Shown here piece after piece: positions 25,584 through 33,029 of a stretch of DNA of 46,162 nt. Below the pieces are notes generated by a model. That model was not told the origin of the DNA. It ran no database searches and saw only the letters and a program-made list of their open reading frames with translations. The position numbers were made by a program, and so were the translations under genes. Numbering within the stretch: position 1 is the first letter of the stretch; each line of letters begins with the position of its first letter. Source of the DNA: CAZMCT01 sp964564785 (GTDB lineage Bacteria; Planctomycetota; Phycisphaerae; UBA1845; Fen-1342); assembly GCA_964564785.1 (NCBI GenBank), contig CAZMCT010000014.1, forward strand, positions 1-46,162, written 5' to 3'.

Positions 25584-26273
25584 TCACCGCGCCACGCGCA
25601 GGGCCACCTCCGCCACGCGCCGACCCAGGTTGCGGACTGTGCTGAGGCCGAATTCGTCGCCGCTGATATCGTCCTGGCCGTCGTTGAGCACCGTGGCGCC
25701 CGTGTGGGCCGTCGGGCTGCCGTCGCCGACCACGATCATCTCCTGGCACATCAACGCGGCCTGTACCGACTCGATCGCCAATTCCTGCCCGCCGTTGCGG
25801 ACCCCCCCCACCGCCACCACGCCGGCAACTTTATTCTTCAAGGCGAAGTTGTTCTTGCGGAAGACCATGCACTGGTCGATGAACGCCTTGCAGAGCGACG
25901 ACATGCCGCTGAAGTACACCGGCGTCCCGACGATCAGCCCGGCGACGGCGCGGTCGGTGAGCCTCGGCTCCAGGGCGGCGAAGTCACCCTGGTTGGGGTT
26001 CACCGGGTCGAACACGGGGATGTTCATCCCGGCCAGCTCGATCAGTTCGGTCTCGACGTCCGGGCTCACCTTGGCGGCGGCCTCCAGGGCCGCCTGCACC
26101 GCCGCGGCCGTCGTCTTGCCTTTCCGCGGACTGCACGAAAGCCCCACGATGCGGATCTTCCGGCCGGTCGCCGGTGGCTCCTGGGCCTGCGCTGCCGTGC
26201 CCGTTACGGCTCCGACCGCGACCGCCGTTCCAACCGTTTTCAGGAACCCCCGCCGTGAGATGTCGTCCCTCAT
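25584..26273 (-). CDS. Tat-exported NADPH-FMN-reductase/flavodoxin-like protein
   Basis: The product is 229 residues. It begins with a twin-arginine signal (SRRGFLK, then AVAVGAVTGTAAQAQ), so it should be exported folded with its cofactor. The mature part is an iron-sulfur-flavoprotein/NADPH-dependent FMN reductase fold: VGLSCSPRKGKTTAAAVQ (FMN phosphate loop), GTPVYFSGMSSLCKAFIDQC, and a third flavin loop near VGGVRNGGQE. ArsH, which oxidises organoarsenicals, is a distant cytoplasmic member of this superfamily, but here export makes NADPH an unlikely donor. Electrons may come from the adjacent cytochrome (inference). An AGGAGG site lies six bases before ATG. It lies 63 bp after the CcdA/ArsG-like gene. 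Confidence 0.85.
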   Translation of the reverse strand: MRDDISRRGFLKTVGTAVAVGAVTGTAAQAQEPPATGRKIRIVGLSCSPRKGKTTAAAVQAALEAAAKVSPDVETELIELAGMNIPVFDPVNPNQGDFAALEPRLTDRAVAGLIVGTPVYFSGMSSLCKAFIDQCMVFRKNNFALKNKVAGVVAVGGVRNGGQELAIESVQAALMCQEMIVVGDGSPTAHTGATVLNDGQDDISGDEFGLSTVRNLGRRVAEVALRVAR

Positions 26274-26336
26274 GTTGCGCCTCCTTGGCTCGGGGCTGCC
26301 GCGGGCCGCCCCGGTCCGGCCCGGACGCCACGCGCG

Positions 26337-27017
26337 TCAGGCGAACAGGAGCACCCACACGCCGACGCCAATAATCAGCACGCCCGCCACGCGCCGCAAG
26401 ACGTTCGTGCCCAGGTTCCAGCCTTTCGAGTCGGCGAGTTTCTGGACCAGGCCCATTGACGTGCCGCCGACCAGAACCAGCCCGCAATGCCCCAGGCTGT
26501 AGGCGACCAGCAACAGGATTCCGAACGCCATGCCGTAAAGCGGGGTGACCACGATCAGCGCCCCGAGCACCGGTCCGGCACACGGCAGCGAGATCAGGCC
26601 GAAGAGCAGGCCCAGCAGTAAGGCCCCGATCACGCCCTTCTGTTTCGGTTTCAAACCCGCCGGCACCGGCAGCGTGAAGTGCAGCGCACCCAGCAAGTGC
26701 AGCCCCATCAGGAAGCAGACGGCGGCGGCCACGTAGATCCACCACGCCGTCGGCAGCAGCGTACTGGCCGACCACACGCCGAACCAGATCAACCCGAACA
26801 TGATCGTCAGGCCGATGGCGAACATGAGTGACAGCAGGAACGAGCGGGCCACACTCTTGTTTTCCTGACCGGCGACGTACCCAACCATGAGCGGGGCGGC
26901 CGCCAGGACGCAGGGATTCGCGGCTGTGAGCAGGCCCCCCAAGAGCGCGGCCAGCGGCGCGAGCCAGAAATTCGTTTGTATGACGCAGGCCAGGTTCTCG
27001 GCGAAGGTGTCGAGCAC
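26337..27017 (-). CDS. CcdA/ArsG-like membrane thiol transporter
   Basis: The product is 226 residues, about six membrane helices. Two Cys-Pro type motifs, TAANPCVLAAAP and ISLPCAGPVLG, mark the CcdA/DsbD core family, which moves reducing equivalents across the membrane. ArsG, assigned to efflux of aromatic aminoarsenicals in ArsEFG operons, is a member of the same superfamily, and the neighbours here include ArsF-like and thioredoxin-like genes. GTG start directly abutting the TGA of the thioredoxin gene, so the two are translationally coupled and probably cooperate. Either role (thiol supply to the envelope thioredoxin or arsenical efflux) remains possible. Confidence 0.85.
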   Translation of the reverse strand: MLDTFAENLACVIQTNFWLAPLAALLGGLLTAANPCVLAAAPLMVGYVAGQENKSVARSFLLSLMFAIGLTIMFGLIWFGVWSASTLLPTAWWIYVAAAVCFLMGLHLLGALHFTLPVPAGLKPKQKGVIGALLLGLLFGLISLPCAGPVLGALIVVTPLYGMAFGILLLVAYSLGHCGLVLVGGTSMGLVQKLADSKGWNLGTNVLRRVAGVLIIGVGVWVLLFA

Positions 27018-27554
27018 TCACTTCACTCCCAGTTCGGCGAGTTTGGCGACGAAGTCCGCCTTGGGCAGAAAACCCTCGTGGCGCCAGACCTCTTTGCCAT
27101 CCGCATCGAAAAAGACCTGTGTGGGGATGACGCGGATCCGGTAGGGCTCGCCGGCCTTGGGGTTCTTCCATACGTCGATGAAGTCGACGGTGACGCGGCC
27201 CGCGTATTCCTTGCGCAATTGCTCCAGGATCGGCGCGAGTTCCTTGCACGCCTTGCATTTGTCGGCACCGAGGTCGACCACGCGCGGGAGCTGCTTCGCA
27301 ACCGCCGGGTTTGCAGGCGGCGAGCTTGGACCGCTCGCCGGCGTCTCGCCGGCCCTTGCCGTCGGTGGAGGCTCAGGGCACAACTCACCCTTCTGAGCGG
27401 GCGCTGTCGTCGCGCTGGCGTCACCGGCCACCGCTGGCAACGCCGTCGGCGTTGTGGGTGCAGCAGGCGCCGCCTCGCGCACCGACCGGAACCACGCCAC
27501 ACCCGCCACAACGACGACCACCGCAATCAGAATCAGGACGTTATTCGTTTTCAT
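27018..27554 (-). CDS. membrane-anchored thioredoxin-like protein
   Basis: The product is about 178 residues. One N-terminal membrane segment (VLILIAVVVVVAGVAWF) is followed by a Pro/Ala-rich linker (35-90) and a thioredoxin fold with active site CKAC in ADKCKACKELAP, cis-Pro in RVIPTQVFFD and a WRHEGF segment. It faces the outside of the inner membrane. The ATG at 27554 follows GAGG at seven bases. The frame is open further upstream and could encode one more hydrophobic segment (FFAMLAAAGVLAIWMF) from a TTG near 27625. The adjacent CcdA-like protein probably keeps it reduced. It may supply thiols to the exported cytochrome or flavoprotein or to arsenicals. Confidence 0.85.
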   Translation of the reverse strand: MKTNNVLILIAVVVVVAGVAWFRSVREAAPAAPTTPTALPAVAGDASATTAPAQKGELCPEPPPTARAGETPASGPSSPPANPAVAKQLPRVVDLGADKCKACKELAPILEQLRKEYAGRVTVDFIDVWKNPKAGEPYRIRVIPTQVFFDADGKEVWRHEGFLPKADFVAKLAELGVK

Positions 27555-27691
27555 CTTCGAACCTCGACAGAACATCCAAATCGCCAGCACTCCGGCGGCG
27601 GCCAGCATGGCGAAGAACATGGTCGGGTCGTTCTTCGAGCACTCGCACAACCGCGAATCTCCACACGAAGCACGCTCAATTGCGAGGGTCG

Positions 27692-28591
27692 CTAGCCGCC
27701 GCCGATGAACAGGGCGACCTCGCTCACGACGTACTCCTGGAACCCGTAAGGGTCCTCGACCAATTCCCACACTTTGGGCAGCAACTTCCACCGCGCGACG
27801 CGGTCGCTGATGCTTTCCACGAGCACGAGCGACTGCGTCTGCAGCTCAAAGTCTTTCTCAAAATGCTCGTTGCCCGGTTCTTCGATGTTGACCGCGTGCC
27901 ACTCCAGCCGGCCAGAACTCAACTCGCTGCCGTAGGCCAGCTCGATCGCCTCGCGCGACTGCTTCTCGATCGACAGGCACGTTGCACAGCGCATCGTTCG
28001 GTGGAAGTAGTACGCGATGATCATGTTCGATTGGGCCTGCTCCGGCGCGACCGCCGGTTCGGGCGCTGTGTCCCGGTTTCGCTCTGCCCTGGCCGAAGAC
28101 GGCTCGGCCGTCGCGCCGCGCCCACCGCGAAATTGGCGCCGCTCACCCGCGTGCGCTGCATCGGTTACCGCGGCGCGTCCGGCGCGCTCCTGGCGCCCAG
28201 GCCCTTCACGTTCGACAATCGCCTGTTGTGCCGCCCACACGAACCCGCCGACGAGAAGCGCGACCACCGCGACCGCCGCCAGGCCGAGCAGGTTCCGGCG
28301 CAGTCCGGAACTCGGCTGCGGCGGTGAGCTCGCCGCGCGGAACTGGCGCGCGACGAAGCTGCACACCCAGTTCCAGTGCAGCGCCAGATGTACTAGCACC
28401 AAGCCGCCTAGCACGACGGCGAGCCAGAAATGCAGACCACCCCATTCGTGGCGTGTGAGATCCCATACCGACCGGCGCTCCCCGCTGCCCGGCGGCAGTA
28501 CGAAACGCAGGAGTACGCCCGTCGCAGCCATGCCCAGCGCAACGATGAACGTGGCGACATCGATCAGGAAGTTCAGGGTTGCACGTGACAC
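27692..28591 (-). CDS. DUF4405 membrane domain fused to ArsF-like domain
   Basis: The product is 299 residues. Residues 1-75 form a two-helix DUF4405-type membrane unit with histidines 48, 54, 68 and 72 suited to heme b binding. A third helix lies at about 100-120. After an Arg/Ala-rich linker, residues 190-299 match the ArsF family: IIAYYFHRTMRCATC (Cys 202, Cys 205), VNIEEPGNEHF and QTQSLVLV. ArsF is assigned as a subunit of the ArsEFG system that handles nitroaromatic arsenicals in Bacteroides. ArsF is normally a stand-alone small protein, so the fusion suggests direct electron input from a membrane heme (inference). GTG start with GGAG five bases upstream. Confidence 0.82.
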   Translation of the reverse strand: MSRATLNFLIDVATFIVALGMAATGVLLRFVLPPGSGERRSVWDLTRHEWGGLHFWLAVVLGGLVLVHLALHWNWVCSFVARQFRAASSPPQPSSGLRRNLLGLAAVAVVALLVGGFVWAAQQAIVEREGPGRQERAGRAAVTDAAHAGERRQFRGGRGATAEPSSARAERNRDTAPEPAVAPEQAQSNMIIAYYFHRTMRCATCLSIEKQSREAIELAYGSELSSGRLEWHAVNIEEPGNEHFEKDFELQTQSLVLVESISDRVARWKLLPKVWELVEDPYGFQEYVVSEVALFIGGG

Positions 28592-28619
28592 GGCAGCTCC
28601 GTTATCTCCGCCCCGTTCT

Positions 28620-28868
28620 TCAACCCTGTGCCAACGCGCTGGTCAGCAACGACGTGAGTTCCGCCTCGCTGGGGACCTTCCCCGAGACCTTCACTTGGCC
28701 GTTGATCACGAGCGCCGGCGTCATCATCACGCCGTAAGCCGCGATCTTCGCCAAGTCCTTCACGTGCGTCAGTTCGTACTGAAGGCCCAGCTTGTCCGCG
28801 GCGGCGCGGGCCGCCTGCTCCAGCATGTTGCACTTCGCACAACCGGTTCCGAGTACTTCGATCTTCAT
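28620..28868 (-). CDS. redox-active disulfide protein (MTH895/TM0996-like thioredoxin)
   Basis: The product is 82 residues, a minimal thioredoxin/glutaredoxin fold in the cytoplasm. The active site is GCAKC near the N-terminus (VLGTGCAKCNMLEQAA), with MTPALVING as the cis-Pro segment. This family is frequent in ars operons, where it may recycle ArsC or other thiol-dependent enzymes; the small thioredoxin-like ArsE of ArsEFG clusters is a possible counterpart. It lies between the DGC-domain gene and the ArsF fusion, in a tight array. Confidence 0.9.
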   Translation of the reverse strand: MKIEVLGTGCAKCNMLEQAARAAADKLGLQYELTHVKDLAKIAAYGVMMTPALVINGQVKVSGKVPSEAELTSLLTSALAQG

Positions 28869-28910
28869 TCCTGAGCCCTCGGTTTTCAGCCGTCAGCCGT
28901 TGGTCACACG

Positions 28911-29324
28911 TTACCCGCAGCAGCCGCGCGGCGGCGCGGAGCCCGCGCCGAGCTTCTGCTTCACGGCGTCCACGACCTTCTTCGCGTCACTAATCATGTT
29001 GGGCTGGGCGGGCTTCTTCTCGACGCCCAGGTCCGTGAGCACGACGTGGACGTCGGCCGTCAGCCCCCCCTTCTCCAGCACCTTGCGCACGCAGTGGTCC
29101 TCACAGCCGTCGATGGCGACCCGTCGGCCGGCCTGGCGGGCGCGGTCCAGCTTCTGGTCAATCCCGGCCGCCACGGCCGCGATGCAGAACAGACTGCCGG
29201 CTCCCTGCTCCATGAGTTGCACGCCGCAGCGATTGGCAACCTGCCCGCTGTAGGCTGCGCCTGCACAGGTGAAGATCAGCGTTTCCCCGTTTCCGCCACA
29301 ACAGCCGCCCGGTCCTGATGACAT
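28911..29324 (-). CDS. DGC-domain putative zinc-binding protein
   Basis: The product is about 137 residues. It matches the DGC (putative zinc-binding) family: TCAGAAYSGQVANRCGVQL, LFCIAAVAAGI, AIDGCEDHCVRKVLE (the DGC motif) and VLTDLGVEKK. Additional Cys pairs at both ends (GGCCGG, GCCG) raise the thiol count. The family is repeatedly found beside arsenic and thioredoxin-like genes, but its reaction is unknown; metalloid binding is plausible. GAGGA lies six bases before the ATG at 29324; ATG at 29330 is too close to that site. The permease gene ends 20 bp upstream. Confidence 0.85.
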   Translation of the reverse strand: MSSGPGGCCGGNGETLIFTCAGAAYSGQVANRCGVQLMEQGAGSLFCIAAVAAGIDQKLDRARQAGRRVAIDGCEDHCVRKVLEKGGLTADVHVVLTDLGVEKKPAQPNMISDAKKVVDAVKQKLGAGSAPPRGCCG

Positions 29325-29344
29325 TGGCATTCCTCGTCTCAAGT

Positions 29345-30562
29345 TCATCCAAACGTGCCGTAAAGGAGTCCCGCCACCGTGGACAGGACTACCACCAACG
29401 CCACGTAAACCAGCATCTTCTGCGTGCCAACGACCGAGCGAATTACGAGCATGCTTGGCAGCGACAGCGCCGGCCCCGCCAGCAGCAGCGACAGTGCCGG
29501 TCCCTTGCCCATGCCTGAGCCAAGCAGGCCCTGGAGAATCGGCACTTCCGTCAGCGTCGCGAAGTACATGAGTGCGCCCGCGAAGCTCGCGAAAAAATTC
29601 GCCCACAGGCTGTTCCCGCCGACGGAATGCTCGATCCAGCGGTTCGGGATCAGGGCCTCCTGCCCGGGGCGGCCCAGCAGCACACCGGACACAAGCACGC
29701 CGAAGAACAGCAGCGGCAGAATCTGCTTGGCGAAGAACCAAGTGCTGCCGACCCACTGCTTCAGCTCATCGCGCGTAAACCACAGCTTCAGCATTGCTGC
29801 GAGAGCCACGAGGAGCACGCCGGTAATCACCCACTTCGCCGCAAACAGCGCCTCCCAGACAGCGTTCGGCGCGGCCGGCTTGGCCCAGTTCGCGAACACG
29901 AGAATCCCAACCATCGCCGCAAAGTAGCTGGCTGTCTTCCAAAGCGGCCGATCCGCCGCACCTTCTGGCAGCACGAACCCGCCGTTCGCTTTCGCCTCCT
30001 CAGCCTTGGCGCACTCTTCCTTGCGATAGATAAAGTGCATCGCCAGGCCGATGATGAAGCTGAATCCGATGGCCGCCCCGGCGCGAGCGATTCCAATCTC
30101 CGCGCCCAGAACCCGGGCGGTCAGGATGATGGCCAGCACATTGATCGCCGGTCCGGAGTAGAGGAACGCCGATGCGGGTCCGAGCCCCGCCCCGCGCGTC
30201 CAGATGCCAGCGAACAGGGGCAGCACGGTGCATGAACAGACGGCCAAGATCGTGCCCGAGACCGAGGCGACGGTGTACGCCACGAACTTGTTGGCCGTTG
30301 GCCCCAGGTACTTCATCACCGACGCTTGCGACACGAAGCACGAGATCGCACCGGCGATGAACAGCGCCGGCACCAGGCACAAAATGACGTGGTGCTGTGC
30401 GTAGTCCTGAAGCATCAATAGCGCTTCACGCCCCGCCGTCACCACCCGCGTCCCGCCGGCCGGCAGTGCCTGAAAAGGCAGGAAATACGCCAGCAGGAAG
30501 ACGGCGACCATGAGGCCAAGGATAAGCATGGCGCGCAAGGCCGCCGGCGAGAGCCAAGGCAC
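29345..30562 (-). CDS. ArsP-type permease (organoarsenical efflux family)
   Basis: The product is about 405 residues, with around ten membrane helices. It belongs to the permease family of ArsP, members of which export trivalent organoarsenicals. Signature segments are LVPALFIAGAISCFVSQASV, GTILAVCSCTVLPLFAGIW and SGPAINVLAIILTARVLG; the CSC motif may bind As(III). A long soluble loop (IYRKEECAKAEEAKA) splits the two halves. The start is uncertain: GTG at 30562 is used because the frame becomes protein-like there. ATG at 30679 (AAAGGA upstream, inside arsR) and ATG at 30529 are alternatives. It is the second gene of the operon, so methylated or aromatic arsenicals are likely substrates. Confidence 0.88.
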   Translation of the reverse strand: MPWLSPAALRAMLILGLMVAVFLLAYFLPFQALPAGGTRVVTAGREALLMLQDYAQHHVILCLVPALFIAGAISCFVSQASVMKYLGPTANKFVAYTVASVSGTILAVCSCTVLPLFAGIWTRGAGLGPASAFLYSGPAINVLAIILTARVLGAEIGIARAGAAIGFSFIIGLAMHFIYRKEECAKAEEAKANGGFVLPEGAADRPLWKTASYFAAMVGILVFANWAKPAAPNAVWEALFAAKWVITGVLLVALAAMLKLWFTRDELKQWVGSTWFFAKQILPLLFFGVLVSGVLLGRPGQEALIPNRWIEHSVGGNSLWANFFASFAGALMYFATLTEVPILQGLLGSGMGKGPALSLLLAGPALSLPSMLVIRSVVGTQKMLVYVALVVVLSTVAGLLYGTFG

Positions 30563-30575
30563 TAATGGCGTTATG

Positions 30576-30596
30576 GCCAAGTCGCCATGACTTGGC
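30576..30596 (-). promoter_or_regulatory. hairpin between arsR and the permease gene
   Basis: GCCAAGTC-(ATGGC)-GACTTGGC forms a perfect eight-base-pair stem with a five-base loop on the minus-strand transcript. It is preceded by a U-rich tract rather than followed by one, so it is not a standard terminator for the operon. It may stabilise the distal mRNA or control permease translation. Confidence 0.45.
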
Positions 30597-30618
30597 AAAA
30601 AAGAAGCCGCCGCGGGGT

Positions 30619-30957
30619 TCAATGCCCCATGGCCGCCTGCTGCGCCTTCAGGTTCTCGCGCAATACCGTCTCGATGCATTCCCAAAGTCCTTTCAGACAG
30701 CAGATCTTGGCGCGGTAGAACGTCTTTGAGCCTTCCCGGCGGTCGTCGATGATCCCCGCCTGCTTCAAGATCGAGAGGTGCTTGGAGACCGTCGATTGGT
30801 CGGCATCGACCAGCGCCGTGAGCTCACACACGCACTTCTCGCCGTCCTCGATCGCGTCCAGAATCAGCAGCCGGCTGGGGTGGGCCAGCGCCTTGGCCAC
30901 CCGCGCCCGCGCTTCGTACTGGAGTTTCGAGTACTTCGTTTTTTGCTCAGTCGGCAT
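30619..30957 (-). CDS. arsR: ArsR-family As(III)-responsive repressor
   Basis: The product is 112 residues with a winged helix. It represses the operon and releases DNA on binding As(III). The recognition region is DADQSTVSKHLSILKQAGII. The metalloid motif in the third helix is CVCEL (Cys 42, Cys 44), close to ELCVCDL of the classic repressor. A second Cys set (ICC at 86-87, Cys 94) near the C-terminus could give an additional or alternative site. It is the first gene of the operon. No ribosome site precedes the ATG and the promoter sits directly against it, consistent with a leaderless transcript. It is preceded outward by the right island repeat. Confidence 0.95.
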   Translation of the reverse strand: MPTEQKTKYSKLQYEARARVAKALAHPSRLLILDAIEDGEKCVCELTALVDADQSTVSKHLSILKQAGIIDDRREGSKTFYRAKICCLKGLWECIETVLRENLKAQQAAMGH

Positions 30958-30963
30958 ATGGTC

Positions 30964-30991
30964 ATTATGCCATGAATGGGCGCATTGTCAA
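30964..30991 (-). promoter_or_regulatory. promoter of the arsenic operon
   Basis: On the minus strand, TTGACA (30986-30991) is followed 16 bp later by CATAAT (30964-30969), a five-of-six match to the -10 consensus. The ATG of arsR is only six bases beyond, so transcription should begin at or next to the start codon. The imperfect palindrome TTCATGGCATAAT overlaps the -10 and could be the ArsR site. Confidence 0.7.
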
Positions 30992-31032
30992 GCGCGCCCC
31001 CGCGAAATCCGCGAAAAGTCTTGGGCCCAGAT

Positions 31033-31111
31033 TAAAAGCGCCTCACAAAACCAACTGGGGGACCGACCTCCGGGGGTCCGACCTCTGGGGGACCGACCTC
31101 CGGTCGGTCAG
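31033..31111 (-). repeat. right inverted repeat of the arsenic island
   Basis: This is the inverted partner of 19438-19493. From inside outward, it has the identical 23-base block (31033-31055), three tandem 15-base units (31057-31071, 31072-31086, 31087-31101; GGGGGACCGACCTCC or a three-change variant), and GGTCGGTCAG, which completes the stem GACCGACC-TCC-GGTCGGTC (31091-31109). The left copy has one 15-base unit plus a seven-base spacer. No target-site duplication was seen outside. Confidence 0.85.
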
Positions 31112-31260
31112 GTGTGACACGCCGGCGGCCTATCACGAAGGGTTGTGATGGCCACCCTCAGCGACGGCGGCGGGGTTTTCACGCCCGACCAGCGAGCGTT
31201 GAAAGCGATTGCAGCGTGCCGCCCCCCCCCACCAGGCCGACCGTGTTACGGCGGCCGCGC

Positions 31261-32418
31261 TCAATCCACCACCGGCCGCCAGCTGCCGTCGACGACGGTC
31301 ATCGTTTGCGGCGGCTCGCTGCGGCCGACGGCGTAGAGGTTCGCCACGTCCGCGATCCAAAGCTCATAATCAAAGAATGCCACTTCGTCGATCACCCCGC
31401 CGAACGGGTCGCTCCAGCCCGCCGTGGTGCCGTCGCCGGCCGTCTGCAAGTCGACGCCGATCGCGATCGGTTGGGTGTTGCCGGCCAGCCCGCCCTTGTA
31501 GTTGCGATAGTCGATCGGCACACCGTTCAAGTACAGGATCATGCCGTGCGAGCCGAACGTCAGTACGACCTGGTACCAGGTATTGGGCTGCAAACCGGAT
31601 GCGTTGCTTTCGTAATCGGCCGAAGTCGTCTGCTGGTGCGCATGAATCTGGCCGATCCCCAGCACGATCCGCAAGTGCCCGCCGCTGTCATAGCCCGCCG
31701 AGTCCTTGCAGAACAGGCCCTGCATGCGGTTCACGTCCGGGGCCTTGAACCAGAAGTGCACCGAGCCGTTGGCGACCAGGAACGCATTGTGGTGCGGGAT
31801 TTCCACGAAGTCGTTCACCCCGTCAAACCGGGGGGCGGGGTCGCAGCGGAACGGCACCCCGTCGCCCAGCGCCACACCGTTTCGGTACGTGCCGTTCTGC
31901 GTCCCCACCGCGTCGACCGCGGTCGTCCCGCTCGTCTCGCCCAGCCGCCAGTACGCCACCGGCCCCAACGCCAGAATCTCGTTCTCGAGCGCGTCACTGT
32001 CGAGCGCGTCGGCCCGCAGTTCGACCTGCACACGCTGCCGCGCCGCCCCCTTTCGCCCCGTGCCGATGACCAGCACCGGGTCGCAGGGGGAGTCCGCCAG
32101 GTCGCCGTCGCCCGGATCCACCACTGCTACGCTGTAATCCCCCAACTCCAACGGCAGTTGCGATTTCCACGTTCCATTCGTGAATCGCGTGCGCCAGTCC
32201 GGCCGCCGAGCGATCTCGAGCAACCCCAGCTCCACCGCCGACTGCGCGCCCCAGCGGGCTGCCACTTCGTCGCCCGTGTCCTGCACCACCCGCTGCTGCA
32301 CGCGCACCGCGAGAATCCCGGAAACTCCGATCAGCGTCACGATCAGCGCGCAGCCCACCGTCGCCGCGTACACCGACGCCCGCCGCCGCCCGCTCATCAC
32401 TCGGAAACGCCCGCTCAT
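31261..32418 (-). CDS. pseudopilin-like membrane protein with LamG domain
   Basis: The product is about 385 residues. An N-terminal membrane helix (about 14-40, after SGRRRASVYAATV) lacks a clear prepilin cleavage motif. A region of about 100 residues is followed by a LamG/concanavalin-like domain (about 165-365): VAYWRLGETSGTTAVDAVGT, PRFDGVNDFVEIPHH, WYQVVLTFG, MILYLNGV and GVIDEVAFFDYEL. It is the last gene of the minor-pilin operon and takes the place of GspK/PilX, the usual tip component. The ATG overlaps the stop of the upstream gene (ATGA). A LamG domain there may bind glycans or proteins at the pilus tip (inference). Confidence 0.82.
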   Translation of the reverse strand: MSGRFRVMSGRRRASVYAATVGCALIVTLIGVSGILAVRVQQRVVQDTGDEVAARWGAQSAVELGLLEIARRPDWRTRFTNGTWKSQLPLELGDYSVAVVDPGDGDLADSPCDPVLVIGTGRKGAARQRVQVELRADALDSDALENEILALGPVAYWRLGETSGTTAVDAVGTQNGTYRNGVALGDGVPFRCDPAPRFDGVNDFVEIPHHNAFLVANGSVHFWFKAPDVNRMQGLFCKDSAGYDSGGHLRIVLGIGQIHAHQQTTSADYESNASGLQPNTWYQVVLTFGSHGMILYLNGVPIDYRNYKGGLAGNTQPIAIGVDLQTAGDGTTAGWSDPFGGVIDEVAFFDYELWIADVANLYAVGRSEPPQTMTVVDGSWRPVVD

Positions 32419-33029
32419 GGCCCCGCACTCGTCCGCACGGCCGTGTACTGACCCACCAGCAGCCCGCCGCGAATCACCGCGACCGTGATCCGCTTGACCC
32501 CCAAGTCCACCAGCGGCAGCGCCGGACCAACCTCCTCCGCCTCCTCCCCCGCCTCCTCCGCAGCCGCGGCCTGCCCGACCTCCGGCCGAGCCGGCCGGAT
32601 CAGTGGATCCTCGCTCAGATCGTCGGGATCCAGCCACACCACCCGCACCGAACGCCCCCAGCCGTCGAATCCGGCGATCACCGTGCCGTTGCGCTCTCGT
32701 GGCGGCGACTCGCTCCACTGGTCGTAGTCGTCCACATCGTCCCACGAGAGCCGCGTCGTGTCGGCCAGCTCCACCCCCTCGCGACCCATCACCGGCGGAT
32801 CGACGGGTTCCTGGTACGCCTGCCGCATGATCTCCGTCAGCAGCGCCTGCCCCAGCAGCGTCGCTCGGCTGCGGTCCTCGATCCGTTGCCGCGTCACGGC
32901 CGTCGCGGCCGCCGCTTGCAGCGCCGCAACGAGCAGAATGCTGATCACGAACGCGCTGATGATCACCTCGACCAGCGTGAAGCCGTGTCCCCCGCGCGTG
33001 GCGTGTTTTCGGGCTCGCCGCGTCATCAT
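32415..33029 (-). CDS. minor pseudopilin, GspI/PilV-like
   Basis: The product is about 204 residues. A short leader ends GGHG and is followed by FTLVEVIISAFVISILLVAALQ, the prepilin motif with Glu at +5. The body includes an Ala/Glu-rich stretch (AAAEEAGEEAEE). By operon position between GspJ-like and the LamG protein, it corresponds to GspI or PilV. ATG at 33029 with GGAG upstream; it overlaps the stop of the preceding gene (ATGATGA). It would be processed by a prepilin peptidase not present in the window. Confidence 0.85.
   Translation of the reverse strand: MMTRRARKHATRGGHGFTLVEVIISAFVISILLVAALQAAAATAVTRQRIEDRSRATLLGQALLTEIMRQAYQEPVDPPVMGREGVELADTTRLSWDDVDDYDQWSESPPRERNGTVIAGFDGWGRSVRVVWLDPDDLSEDPLIRPARPEVGQAAAAEEAGEEAEEVGPALPLVDLGVKRITVAVIRGGLLVGQYTAVRTSAGP

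Noticed and set aside
31057..31101. Possible CRISPR array from three 15-base direct repeats
   Set aside because: Units are contiguous with no spacers and no cas genes are nearby; they are part of the island-end repeat.
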